A DNA stretch of 64,000 nt, from positions 496,001-560,000 of the forward strand of contig JAWKIW010000001.1 in NCBI GenBank assembly GCA_041394145.1. Reading direction: 5' to 3'. The stretch is from JAWKIW01 sp041394145 (lineage in GTDB: Bacteria > Actinomycetota > Acidimicrobiia > Acidimicrobiales > Acidimicrobilacustridaceae). Positions 47,024 through 56,358 of the stretch are shown one piece after another (positions within the stretch are counted from its first letter, which is position 1; each line of letters opens with the position of its first letter). A model generated the notes under the pieces. It saw only the letters and a program-made list of their open reading frames with translations, ran no database searches and had not been told where the DNA came from. The translations under genes and the position numbers were made by a program.

Positions 47024-47767
47024 CCCGGCTCGCCGACGCCCGACCACGGTGCTTCCGTCATGGATCTGCGTGCGGAGCACGCAGATCCATGACGAGGCGA
47101 ACCCGAACGAGGTCGGCGAGGCGAACGAGGTCAGCGGAGGGAAGCCGAGGACGGCCTCGAGGTCGGCGAGCGCATCGTCGGGATCGACCACCTTGATGGT
47201 GGCCATGCCCATGGCGCGCGCCGGCTTGAGGTTCACGCCCAGGTCGTCGAGGAACACCGCCTCGTGGGGCTCGATGCCCAGCTGCTGGCAGGCCAGCTCG
47301 TAGAAGCGCGGATCGGGCTTGCGCACACCGACCCGCGACGACTCGACGACGACGTCGAACAGCGAGAGCACCTCGTGCATCTCGTGCTCTCGGTCGACGT
47401 GGCCGTCGGACAGCACGAAGTTGTTGGTCAGCAGGCCGGTGGCGAGACCGGGCCGCGCATGGCAGCGACGAAGGGCCTCGACCATCGCCGGTCGGAGGTC
47501 GCCCATGAGCAGACCGAGCACCTCCCGTCCGTCGACGCGATGGCCGAGCGCCTCGCTCTCGTCGGCGAAGGCGTCGCCGAACTCGTCGAGACCGAGCTCG
47601 CTGCGCTCGAGCCGGGCCCAGGCGTTGGTGTCGGGGTTCGTGGCGTTGACCGAGCGCAAGAACCCGTCGGGCAGCCCCCGCTCGCGCTCGAAGCGGGCGA
47701 AGGCCTCGAAGGGCGACGAGAGGATCACGCCGCCGAAGTCGAACAGGACCGCACGGATGCCGGGCAC
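46916..47767 (-). CDS. HAD-superfamily hydrolase (ACAD10/epoxide hydrolase N-domain-like), no stop of its own
   Basis: From GTG 47767 the HAD motifs are GIRAVLFDFGGVILSSPFEA at the start (first Asp of DxD kept, second replaced by Gly, FDFGG), GLLTNNFVLSDGH (~110), VRKPDPRFYELAC and EAVFLDDLGVNLKPARAMG (~175). Recognisable sequence ends after DALADLEAVLGFPPL at about residue 208 (near 47140). The frame then runs through palindromic repeat copy 3 and antisense through the AbiEi-like gene to 46916. A stop codon was either lost by an indel or the gene was fused to the repeat. FDFGG-type HADs are often phosphatases of uncertain substrate. Confidence 0.72.
   Translation of the reverse strand: MPGIRAVLFDFGGVILSSPFEAFARFERERGLPDGFLRSVNATNPDTNAWARLERSELGLDEFGDAFADESEALGHRVDGREVLGLLMGDLRPAMVEALRRCHARPGLATGLLTNNFVLSDGHVDREHEMHEVLSLFDVVVESSRVGVRKPDPRFYELACQQLGIEPHEAVFLDDLGVNLKPARAMGMATIKVVDPDDALADLEAVLGFPPLTSFASPTSFGFASSWICVLRTQIHDGSTVVGRRRAGSGDAGPASGPVDGGPDARIIEAGSYQTSCSVTVRR
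47056..47094. repeat. Intergenic palindromic repeat, copy 3
   Basis: CGTCATGGATCTGCGTGC and GCACGCAGATCCATGACG are perfect 18-bp arms around GGA. It is the most perfect copy of the family and sits between two convergent genes. Confidence 0.85.
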
Positions 47768-47854
47768 GGCGGGAAGCGTACCGACCACCCCGACCGCCGA
47801 CCGCCCGCGGCCCCACCACGACGGCGCCGCCAGTCGCACGACCCGTCCACCCAC

Positions 47855-47904
47855 GTTCCTGTCATGAGATCGAGCGCTCCAGCACGCACATCCATGACAG
47901 GAAC
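47855..47904. repeat. Intergenic palindromic repeat, copy 4
   Basis: GTTCCTGTCATG opens and CATGACAGGAAC closes a 50-bp element with imperfect inner arms. It lies in the tandem gap between the M20 peptidase stop and the HAD start. Confidence 0.75.
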
Positions 47905-47913
47905 AGCGGAGGG

Positions 47914-49263
47914 TCAGGCCAGGAGGTCGCGGGCGACCGCCTCCCACAGCAGGGTCGACAAGCGCAACGACTCGAGATCGATCCGCTCGTCGTCGCCGTG
48001 GAACATGGTGCCGTAGTCCTCGAAGCTCATCTTCTGGCTGAACAGCCCGAAGCCGTAGGCGGTGGAGCCGGCCCGCCGGAAGAAGCGGGCGTCGGTCGCG
48101 CCCACGGTCAGGTAGGGCACCGTCTCGCTCTCGGGGTACCACTGCTTGGTCACCCGCTGCAGCGTGTCCCACAGCGGGGTGTCGATCGCCGAGGCCGTCG
48201 ACGCGTCGGCCTCGACGGGGGTGATCTCGACCTCGCCGGCCAGGTCGCCGAGCGCCTCCACCACGAGCGCGTGGGCTTCGGGCCCGGTCTGGCCCGGCAG
48301 CGTGCGGATGTCGACCTCGAGGTCGACCACGTCGGGGATGGTGTTGATCTTGGTGCCGCCGTGCACCATGGTCGGCGCCATCGTCGTGTGGGTGCAGGCG
48401 TGGAACTGGCGGGCCATGCCGAGCGGCAGCGCCTCGATGGCGTCGTTGAACGACGCAGGGTCGAGCAGCGGGCCGACCAGCTCGTCGGGGTAGCCCATCG
48501 ACTCGATGAAGCGGCGGAACACGTCGTGGATCTGTGTGTCGGGCTGGAAGGCGTCGATGCGTCGCACGACCTCGGCCGCCTTGACCAGCGCGTTGTCGGT
48601 GCGATGCGGCTGGGAGCCGTGCCCCGGCGTGCCCCGGACGCGCAGGCGGCACCAGTAGGTCCCCTTCTCGCCGACGATGACGGGCAGACGGAGGCCGGCG
48701 GGCGACGGGATCGGGATGCCACCAGACTCGGTGATGACGTAGTCGGCGACCACGGCATCGCGCTCGCGCTCGACGAGGTGGCGCGCCCCGTACGTGCCGA
48801 GCGCCTCCTCGTCGGCCACGGCGAGGTAGACGAGCGTCCCTCGCGGCCGGAACCCCGAACGGGCGAGGCGCTTCACGGCGACGGCCATCGAGGCCGTCAG
48901 GTTCAACATGTCGACCGCGCCCCGACCCCAGATCTCACCGTCGATGATCTCGCCGCCGAACGGGTCGTGGCGCCACCCCTCGGGCGTCACCGGCACCACG
49001 TCGGTGTGCCCCATGAGCAGCAGCGTCGGCGCGCTCGGGTCGCTGCCCTCGATGCGGGTGACGAGGCTCGTGCGTCCCGGTGCGGGCTCGTAGGTCTCCA
49101 GGTCCAGACCCGCACCCTCGAGGTGCTGGCGCAGCACGTCGACGCTGCGGACCTCGTGACCAGAGGCCATGTGGCCGTCGTTGACGCACTCGTTGCGGAT
49201 GAGCGTCTGCAGCAGCTCGGTGACCTCGGCCGCCTCCGGTGCAGGGGTGTTCACGTCGACCAC
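47914..49263 (-). CDS. M20-family metallopeptidase (ArgE/DapE-like)
   Basis: 449 residues from GTG 49263, supported by a TACGCT box 6 nt upstream; GTG 49254 is also possible. Di-zinc motifs: LLLMGHTDVVPVTPEGW near residue 80 (His, Asp), GEIWGRGAVDMLNLTAS near residue 105 (bridging Asp), VADEEALGTYGARHL (~145, catalytic and binding Glu) and the C-terminal FGLFSQKMSFEDYGTMFHGDDERI (~410; quoted as MFHGDDERI for the last His). Dimerisation-domain segment VRGTPGHGSQPHRTDN is present. It probably cleaves an acylated amino acid or a dipeptide. The long frame upstream of 49263 is antisense to the NYN gene. Confidence 0.85.
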   Translation of the reverse strand: MVDVNTPAPEAAEVTELLQTLIRNECVNDGHMASGHEVRSVDVLRQHLEGAGLDLETYEPAPGRTSLVTRIEGSDPSAPTLLLMGHTDVVPVTPEGWRHDPFGGEIIDGEIWGRGAVDMLNLTASMAVAVKRLARSGFRPRGTLVYLAVADEEALGTYGARHLVERERDAVVADYVITESGGIPIPSPAGLRLPVIVGEKGTYWCRLRVRGTPGHGSQPHRTDNALVKAAEVVRRIDAFQPDTQIHDVFRRFIESMGYPDELVGPLLDPASFNDAIEALPLGMARQFHACTHTTMAPTMVHGGTKINTIPDVVDLEVDIRTLPGQTGPEAHALVVEALGDLAGEVEITPVEADASTASAIDTPLWDTLQRVTKQWYPESETVPYLTVGATDARFFRRAGSTAYGFGLFSQKMSFEDYGTMFHGDDERIDLESLRLSTLLWEAVARDLLA

Positions 49264-49269
49264 GTCCCG

Positions 49270-49275
49270 AGCGTA
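49270..49275 (-). promoter_or_regulatory. -10 box TACGCT before the M20 peptidase
   Basis: On the reverse strand TACGCT is followed by 6 nt and GTG 49263, fitting a leaderless start. The same hexamer precedes cysD. Confidence 0.4.
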
Positions 49276-49449
49276 GGCTGGCGGGGAACCTCGTGACGGA
49301 CCGTTCGCACCGACGAGCCCGCCCGCATCGCACCGATCGCTCCGCGAGTCGGCGCCGGTGGGGCACGGCCCGCGACCAGGGTCCGGCCCGGTCACGAGAC
49401 CCGGCCCGCGAGAGCCGCGGGTCGTGCACCTGACAGGACCGGACTCCCC

Positions 49450-50952
49450 ATGCACTTCAGCCACGTCGTGGTCGACGGGTCGAACATCGCGACCGAGGGT
49501 CGCGACCTCCCGAGCCTCCACCAGCTCGACGAAGCGGTGCGCGCCTTCCTGGCCGAGAACCAGGTCGACAGCATCACCGTGATCGTCGACGCCACCTTCG
49601 GCCATCGGATCGACGCGTCCGAGCGCGCCGAGTACGAGGAGGCCATCCTCGCCCAGGAGCTCACCACACCGCCGGCCGGCGCCATCGGACGTGGAGACGC
49701 GTTCGTGCTGTCGATCGCCGACCGGGCCAGCGCCACCATCCTGTCGAACGACTCGTTCCAAGAGTTCCACGGCCAGTACCCGTGGCTGTTCGACGAGGGA
49801 CGGATCATCGGCGGCAAGCCGGTGCCCGGCGTGGGCTGGGTGTTCGTGCCGCGCTCGCCGGTGCGGGGACCCGTGAGCCGCAAGGCGGTGCGCGAGGCAC
49901 GATCGGGCAAGAAGACGGTCCCCGGCGGCGCCGCGAGCCGTCGCCGTGGACGTGGCCGAGGCGAGCGGACCAAGGAGCCGGCGCCCAAGGCCAGCGTCAG
50001 CGCGAAGCCCGCAGCCGAGCCGAAGCTGCAGGCCGACGACGCGAGCAAGCGCCGGAACCGCCGACGGGGCAAGCCGCCCGAGCCGGTCAACGACTTCCTC
50101 CCCTTCATCGAGTTCGTCGGCGAGCACCCGGTGGGCTCCGTGGTCGAAGGGACCGTCGACGTCTTCTCCTCGCATGGTGCCTACATCCACGTCGGGGAGG
50201 TGGCCTGCTACCTGCCGCTCAAGCTGATGGCCGAGCCACCACCCCGCAGCGCTCGCGACGTGCTGGCGGTCGGCGAGACGCGCTCGTTCGTCGTGCACGA
50301 GCTCGATCCGCCGCGACGGTCGGTCGACCTGTCGATGCTCACGCTGGCCGCACCACGCGACGAAGCCGCCACGACGGCGCCGGGGACGACCGAGACCACG
50401 ACCACCACGCGCGCCAAGAAGACCTCGCGCGCGCGACAACGAGGTGAACGTCGCGGCGATACGCGACATGATGTCGGCGCGCGAGGAGGCGGAGCACACG
50501 AGGCGGAGGTCGGCAGCCACCTCGCCACACGCGATGAGGAGCAGCACCAAGGCATCGCGGTGGCAACGAAACCCAACACTGACGTGACGGTTGTTGCTAC
50601 AACTACACCAACAAAACAACACGCCGAGGAGGCGCCGGTGACACCCGTGAAGAAGGCCGCCAAGAAGGCCGCCAAGAAAGCCCCGGCTCGCAAGGCCACC
50701 AAGAAGGCCACGAAGAAGGCGGTCCGCAAGGCACCGGCTCGCAAGGCCACCAAGAAGGCCACGAAGAAGACGGCGAAGAAGGCGGCCAAGAAGGCCACCC
50801 GCAAGGCGCCGGCTCGCAAGGCCACCAAGAAGGCCGCGAAGAAGACGGCCAAGAAGGCCACCCGCAAGGCTCCGGCCCGCAAGGCGGCGAAGAAGGCCAC
50901 CAAGAAGACGGCCAAGAAGGCCACCCGCAAGGCTCCGGCCCGCAAGCGCTGA
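49450..50952 (+). CDS. NYN-domain ribonuclease-like protein with S1 domain and histone H1-like tail
   Basis: 500 residues from ATG 49450. Residues 1-140 are a NYN/Zc3h12a-like PIN-fold nuclease domain: HVVVDGSNIATEGRDLPSL (first Asp), VIVDATFGHRI, GRGDAFVLSIAD and ATILSNDSFQEF supply the acidic cluster. After a basic linker (RRRGRGRGERTK) an S1 RNA-binding domain follows (~222-297; VGSVVEGTVDVFSSHGAYIHV, quoted as GSVVEGTVDVFSSHGAYIHV). A Glu/Thr/Arg-rich part (~300-395) may contain two compensating indels near 50430 and 50500. The last ~100 residues are Lys/Ala/Pro repeats (APARKATKKATKK) like histone H1 and the tails of actinobacterial nucleoid proteins. The whole suggests an RNase that binds RNA and DNA or nucleoid. 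This order of domains is unusual. Confidence 0.75.
   Translation: MHFSHVVVDGSNIATEGRDLPSLHQLDEAVRAFLAENQVDSITVIVDATFGHRIDASERAEYEEAILAQELTTPPAGAIGRGDAFVLSIADRASATILSNDSFQEFHGQYPWLFDEGRIIGGKPVPGVGWVFVPRSPVRGPVSRKAVREARSGKKTVPGGAASRRRGRGRGERTKEPAPKASVSAKPAAEPKLQADDASKRRNRRRGKPPEPVNDFLPFIEFVGEHPVGSVVEGTVDVFSSHGAYIHVGEVACYLPLKLMAEPPPRSARDVLAVGETRSFVVHELDPPRRSVDLSMLTLAAPRDEAATTAPGTTETTTTTRAKKTSRARQRGERRGDTRHDVGARGGGAHEAEVGSHLATRDEEQHQGIAVATKPNTDVTVVATTTPTKQHAEEAPVTPVKKAAKKAAKKAPARKATKKATKKAVRKAPARKATKKATKKTAKKAAKKATRKAPARKATKKAAKKTAKKATRKAPARKAAKKATKKTAKKATRKAPARKR
50645..50952 (+). repeat. Tandem coding repeats of the Lys/Ala-rich tail
   Basis: Degenerate AAGGCCACCAAGAAG-type units repeat through 300 bp and encode about four APARKA-x-KK modules. 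Such DNA readily gains or loses units. Confidence 0.75.
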
Positions 50953-50978
50953 CCCTTCCACGACAACAGATGTGCCGA

Positions 50979-51003
50979 CGGCCCCGCTCCGGCGGGGCCG
51001 TTG
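50979..51003 (+). terminator. Hairpin terminator after the NYN gene
   Basis: CGGCCCCG-CTCCGG-CGGGGCCG followed by TTGCG lies 27 nt after the stop and ends before the ettA promoter. Confidence 0.65.
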
Positions 51004-51026
51004 CGCGTCCGGCGATCAGCCGCCGA

Positions 51027-51032
51027 TAGCCT
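51027..51032 (+). promoter_or_regulatory. -10 box TAGCCT before ettA
   Basis: TAGCCT (within GATAGCCT) ends 8 nt before the ettA ATG; no ribosome binding site is seen. Confidence 0.4.
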
Positions 51033-51040
51033 GCGCCGCC

Positions 51041-52691
<1,651 letters not shown>

Positions 52692-52717
<26 letters not shown>

Positions 52718-52850
52718 GCGGGCGTTCGGCGACCGCGACCCTGACCACGGTTACGAGCACGGCCACGGCCACGACCACGAGCATGGCCTTGAGCACGGCC
52801 GTCGTGTCGGCGTCACGGGTGGCGACGGCCCCCGTGCTGGCTTCCGTCAT
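52692..52850 (-). CDS. Possible small single-pass membrane protein antisense to the ettA 3' end
   Basis: 52 codons from ATG 52850. The product has a polar N-terminus (MTEASTGAVATRDADTT) and one strong hydrophobic segment, AVLKAMLVVVAVAVLVTVVRVAV. It overlaps the ettA stop by 26 bp. The opposite strand encodes an implausible His/Gly repeat, which favours this strand, but no homologue is recognised. Confidence 0.35.
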
Positions 52851-52901
52851 ACCTGCCGCGATGCGCAGCGATCGTGCAGGGACCTGCGGGCCAGCGCGAG
52901 C

Positions 52902-53300
52902 ATGAACGTCGTGGATGTCGCGGATGCCATCGATGCCGACGCCGCATCGGTCCCCGTCGACCCGTCTCGCCGGGCCCGGCTCGTGCGGCGCGCCGTGATC
53001 GCGCTGTCGGTCATCGGGATCGCCGGGATGATCTTCGGGTCGATCCGCGACAACAACGGGATCGCCATCACGTTCGGGCTGATCACCGCGGTCGCGGTCG
53101 GCTTCCTCATCCTGCTGACCGCCGTCGTCGGGCGCGCGGCGTTCATCGAGGGCGGGCCGGACGCCGGCCGCGGACCGAGGGTCGACGAGCGGGTCGCCGC
53201 CGACGTCGAGGCCCGTGTGCAACGCTTGGTGGCCGAGGGCGCCGACGAGCACGAGGTCCGTCAGCTCGTCACCCGTGCCGTCGAGCTGGGACGAGGCTGA
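52902..53300 (+). CDS. Small membrane protein with two transmembrane helices
   Basis: 132 residues from ATG 52902. Helices AVIALSVIGIAGMIFGSI and ITFGLITAVAVGFLILLTAVVG are joined by a short polar loop (RDNNG). The cytosolic tail ends in a helical, acidic VDERVAADVEARVQRLVAEG and DEHEVRQLVTRAVELG. I know of similar unnamed proteins in this class but no function. The in-frame extension upstream (to 52545) overlaps ettA and encodes a His/Gly-rich run, so it is rejected. Confidence 0.6.
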   Translation: MNVVDVADAIDADAASVPVDPSRRARLVRRAVIALSVIGIAGMIFGSIRDNNGIAITFGLITAVAVGFLILLTAVVGRAAFIEGGPDAGRGPRVDERVAADVEARVQRLVAEGADEHEVRQLVTRAVELGRG

Positions 53301-53343
53301 CCGAAGCCTTACACGACAACCTCCTTCGGCCGATAGGAGAGCC

Positions 53344-53598
53344 ATGGCCACCACCAAGGCGGGGAGCGGCGCACCGACCAGCCGGGCGGTGCGCCGCGTC
53401 ATCGAGCCCGGCAGCGGCACCGAGTGCACGGAGTGCGGGGAGCGCATCAAGTTCCAGGCCAAGGTGCGAGCCGAGCAGGTGATCTGCAACGTCTACGTCG
53501 ACGGTTCGTGGGACCGCGTCGAGCACTACCACCTCGACTGCTACACGAAGGCCGGCGAGCCCTACGGCGAGCCCGAGGCGCCGACGCCCAAGACCTGA
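53344..53598 (+). CDS. Small putative zinc-binding protein
   Basis: 84 residues from ATG 53344, preceded by TAGGAGAG. The core IEPGSGTECTECGERIKFQA and VEHYHLDCYTKAGEP contains CxxC and HxxxC-type pairs arranged like a PARP-type or LIM-like zinc finger (C-x2-C, H-x2-C). It is followed by an acidic Pro-rich tail. Proteins of this size with the same Cys/His spacing occur in related actinobacteria, function unknown. It lies 43 nt behind the two-helix membrane protein and may share its transcript. Confidence 0.55.
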   Translation: MATTKAGSGAPTSRAVRRVIEPGSGTECTECGERIKFQAKVRAEQVICNVYVDGSWDRVEHYHLDCYTKAGEPYGEPEAPTPKT

Positions 53599-53809
53599 CC
53601 GGCGACGGGCTCGGCGGCCCTGTCGCCGAGGCGACCAGGCTGACGGTTCACCTGCTCGCGACGATGCCAGGACCATCGTCGGTCGGGCGCGCCGGCCACG
53701 TGGCGCAGGTGCTCGGGACGGACGCGCCGGTGCCACCCTGACCGGTGGATGGGCCACTACGGTGGCACCTTCACAGGGGTCGGCGGGACAGGCGTCAGGG
53801 GGTGTTCTC

Positions 53810-55123
53810 ATGTCGGAGCTCACGCGTCGCGGGTTCCTCGGCGGTGCCGCCGGGGCTCTCGGACTCGGTGCGTTGGGGAGCCTGTCGCTCAGCGGCTGCG
53901 GCTCCAACGACTCGGCATCGTCGACCGCCACGACGGCACCGAGGACGCCCGGCACGACGGCGCTCCCCGACCCGTCGAAGGCGCCGTTCGACACCGTCGT
54001 CGTGTTGATGATGGAGAACCGGTCGTTCGACACGCTGCTCGGGTGGGTGCCGGGGGCGAACGGCAAGCAGGCCGGGCTGAGCTACGTCGACTCGACGGGC
54101 CAGAGCCACGAGACGTGGCGCGTCGCCCCGAACTGGCAGGGGTGCCAGTTCCAGGACCCGTTCCACACGGTGCCGGCGGTCAACACCCAGTTCAACGACG
54201 GCAAGATCGACGGCTTCTTGAAGCTGCAGCCCGTCGGCGACCTCTTCCCGATCGGCTACTACCTCGCCGAGGACCTGCCGGTCCTCGCCTCGTTGGCCCA
54301 GAGCTACACGCTCTTCGACAGCTACTTCTGCTCGTTGCTCGGACCGACGTGGCCGAACCGCTTCTACCAGCTGTCGGCCACCACCGACGTGTACGAGACG
54401 GGCATCTTCCCCACCGGCGACCAGCCGCGGCCGTGCAACCTCGACCTGGCCATCTTCGACCGGACGAAGGAGGCCGGGCTCAGCTCGCTCTACTACTCAC
54501 CCGGCGAGCCCATGACCGAGCTGTACGCGAGCAAGAAGTACGACTCGCTCACCGTCCCCTACGAGCAGTTCCTCTCCGATGCGAAGGACGGCAAGCTGCC
54601 CAACGTGGCGTTCGTCGACCCGGACTACACGGCTGAGGCCGAGTGGACGGGCACGTCGAACGACATGCACCCCTACGGCAGCGTGAAGGAAGGCGACGCG
54701 TTCCTCGCCGAGGTCTACAACGCCATCCGCACGAGCCCGCAGTGGGACCGCACCGTGCTCGTGATCAACTACGACGAGCACGGCGGCTTCTACGACACGG
54801 TGGTGCCGCCGACGTGCATCGACGACACCAAGGCGATCGGACCGGGTGCGCCGACCTTCACCAACCTCGGGTTCCGGGTGCCGGCCATCGCCATCAGCCC
54901 GTTCGCCCCGAAGAAGATCGAGAAGGCGGGCCCCTACGAGCACTGCTCGGTGCTGAAGATGATCGAGTGGCGCTGGGGCCTCCAGCCGATGACCGCCCGC
55001 GACGCGAACGCCAAGAACTTCGCCGAGGCGCTGGACTTCACCACCCGCCGTGATCCGATCGAGCTGCCGCAGTTCACGACGCCGCAGCCCGAGATCTGCG
55101 TCAACCCGAAGCACCTGCCGTAG
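53810..55123 (+). CDS. Tat-exported lipoprotein of the phospholipase C/acid phosphatase (phosphoesterase) family
   Basis: 437 residues from ATG 53810. The N-terminus has a twin-arginine motif (TRRGFLGGAAGAL) followed by a lipobox-like LSLSGCGS, so the mature protein is probably anchored by a lipid at Cys 26. The enzyme domain begins FDTVVVLMMENRSFDTLLGW; Glu-Asn-Arg-Ser is the family active site. Later motifs are GPTWPNRFY, VNYDEHGGFYDTVVPP (read here as VINYDEHGGFYDTVVPP) and GFRVPAIAISPFAPK. Members cleave phospholipids or phosphate esters outside the cell. A second gene of the same family lies at 59533-61001, across the sulfate-activation cluster. Confidence 0.85.
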   Translation: MSELTRRGFLGGAAGALGLGALGSLSLSGCGSNDSASSTATTAPRTPGTTALPDPSKAPFDTVVVLMMENRSFDTLLGWVPGANGKQAGLSYVDSTGQSHETWRVAPNWQGCQFQDPFHTVPAVNTQFNDGKIDGFLKLQPVGDLFPIGYYLAEDLPVLASLAQSYTLFDSYFCSLLGPTWPNRFYQLSATTDVYETGIFPTGDQPRPCNLDLAIFDRTKEAGLSSLYYSPGEPMTELYASKKYDSLTVPYEQFLSDAKDGKLPNVAFVDPDYTAEAEWTGTSNDMHPYGSVKEGDAFLAEVYNAIRTSPQWDRTVLVINYDEHGGFYDTVVPPTCIDDTKAIGPGAPTFTNLGFRVPAIAISPFAPKKIEKAGPYEHCSVLKMIEWRWGLQPMTARDANAKNFAEALDFTTRRDPIELPQFTTPQPEICVNPKHLP

Positions 55124-55188
55124 CGAGGGCGGGTCTCAGGGCCAGACGAATGGCTCAGCCCCACTGCCGCGCTCGACCGGGCGCGTCT

Positions 55189-55660
55189 TCAGCCGGCCAG
55201 CAGGTCGAGCTGTTGGTGGGGCTGGTGGAGAGGCGCCCAGCCGGTCGGTTCTCCGGCAGCTCCGCACCCGCCGGAATCCCGGCGTGGAGAGGTGGCGGCA
55301 CAGCCGTCCTCGTGCGCAGCGCGCTCCGCCTCGTCGCCGCCAGCGTGGGCGGGTTCGTCGAGGTCGACGCAGCCGCCTCGGACGGCGCCGGCGGCGAGGG
55401 GGTGGTCGGCTGGGACCAGGCGCCGTGAGCGGCCGTGGCGCACCAGGACCCAGCCGTCGTTGGTCTTGCGAGCGTCGTGGTCGGCGCACAGCGGCCCCAG
55501 GATGGCCAGGGTGCGGGGCCCGTCGTCGGCGTAGCGGTGGTGGTGGTCGATCACCTTCGGTGGTTTCGGGCACCCGTCGATGCAGCAGGTGGTGTGGTCG
55601 GCCTCCAGAACCCTCCGGGCGATCCACCCACCGCAGCCCAACCGAGCCACCACCGCGACT
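55189..55660 (-). pseudogene. 3' remnant of a DUF222/HNH endonuclease gene
   Basis: The reverse frame contains a complete HNH domain: CGGWIARRVLEADHTTCC, then CIDGCPKPPKVIDHHHRYAD, LGPLCADHDARKTNDGW and RRLVPADHPLA. This arrangement is the C-terminal third of the common actinobacterial 13E12/DUF222 HNH proteins. The N-terminal DUF222 part and any start codon are missing: at 55660 the sequence runs straight into the cysC 3' end, and the frame continues only antisense-like through cysC. The downstream tail is low-complexity. It is best read as a truncated leftover. Confidence 0.65.
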
Positions 55661-56261
55661 ACTCGAGCAGGTCCAGCACCCGCTGCGCCTGCGCCACGGG
55701 ATCGCCGTCGGCAGGCGTCAGCACGAGCTCGGGTGACAAGGGCGGCTCGTACGGGTCGTCGATCCCGGTGAAGCCGCGCAGCTCGCCCGCCCGCGCCTTG
55801 GCGTACAGCCCCTTCGGGTCGCGCCGCTCGCACACCTCGATCGGCGTGTCGACGAACACCTCGACGAAGCGAAGCCCGGCCGTCTCGTGGATCGCCCGCG
55901 CCCCCTCCCGGCCCGACCGGTACGGCGAGATGAGCGGCACCAGCGCGACGACACCCGCGTCGGCGAACAGGCGCGCCACCTCCCCCGCCCGGCGCACGTT
56001 CTCATGCCGGTCGGCCTCGGAGAACCCGAGATCGCCGTTGAGCCCGTGGCGCAGGTTGTCGCCGTCGAGCAGGTACGCCGCTCGGCCCGACGCCAGCAGC
56101 AGCCGTTCGACCTCGACGGCCACGGTCGACTTGCCCGAGCCCGACAGCCCGGTGAACCACACGGTCGCGCCACCCAGCCGGCCGGCCGACCAGCGCTCGG
56201 CCCGGGAGATCGAACCGGGATGCCACACGACGTTCGGGCTGACCGATCGCTCGTCGGTCAC
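55659..56261 (-). CDS. cysC: Adenylyl-sulfate kinase
   Basis: 200 residues from GTG 56261. It phosphorylates APS at the 3' position to give PAPS. Motifs: WFTGLSGSGKSTVAVEVE near residue 35 (Walker A), LLDGDNLRHGLNGDLGFSEA (APS/Mg binding), RHENVRRAGEVARLFADAG, LISPYRSGREGAR, and FVDTPIEVCERRDPKGLYAKA (~140) with GFTGIDDPYEPP near the end. All catalytic residues are present. It is a separate protein here, whereas many actinobacteria fuse CysC to CysN. It follows cysN by 97 nt. Confidence 0.93.
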   Translation of the reverse strand: MTDERSVSPNVVWHPGSISRAERWSAGRLGGATVWFTGLSGSGKSTVAVEVERLLLASGRAAYLLDGDNLRHGLNGDLGFSEADRHENVRRAGEVARLFADAGVVALVPLISPYRSGREGARAIHETAGLRFVEVFVDTPIEVCERRDPKGLYAKARAGELRGFTGIDDPYEPPLSPELVLTPADGDPVAQAQRVLDLLE

Positions 56262-56358
56262 CGACGACCTCCGCGTCGGCCGACGGCCACGACGGACGCG
56301 GTCGGCACGCCCGGCACCGGCGTTGCGGTGCGCCGACCGCAGGCCCCGGCCGAGACCC

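Noticed and set aside
52723..52800. His/Gly-rich run (HGHGHDHEHG-like) upstream of the two-helix membrane protein, resembling a metal-binding tail
   Set aside because: It lies between ettA and the next gene, lacks a start with promoter or ribosome binding site, and the reverse strand encodes a more plausible transmembrane segment.
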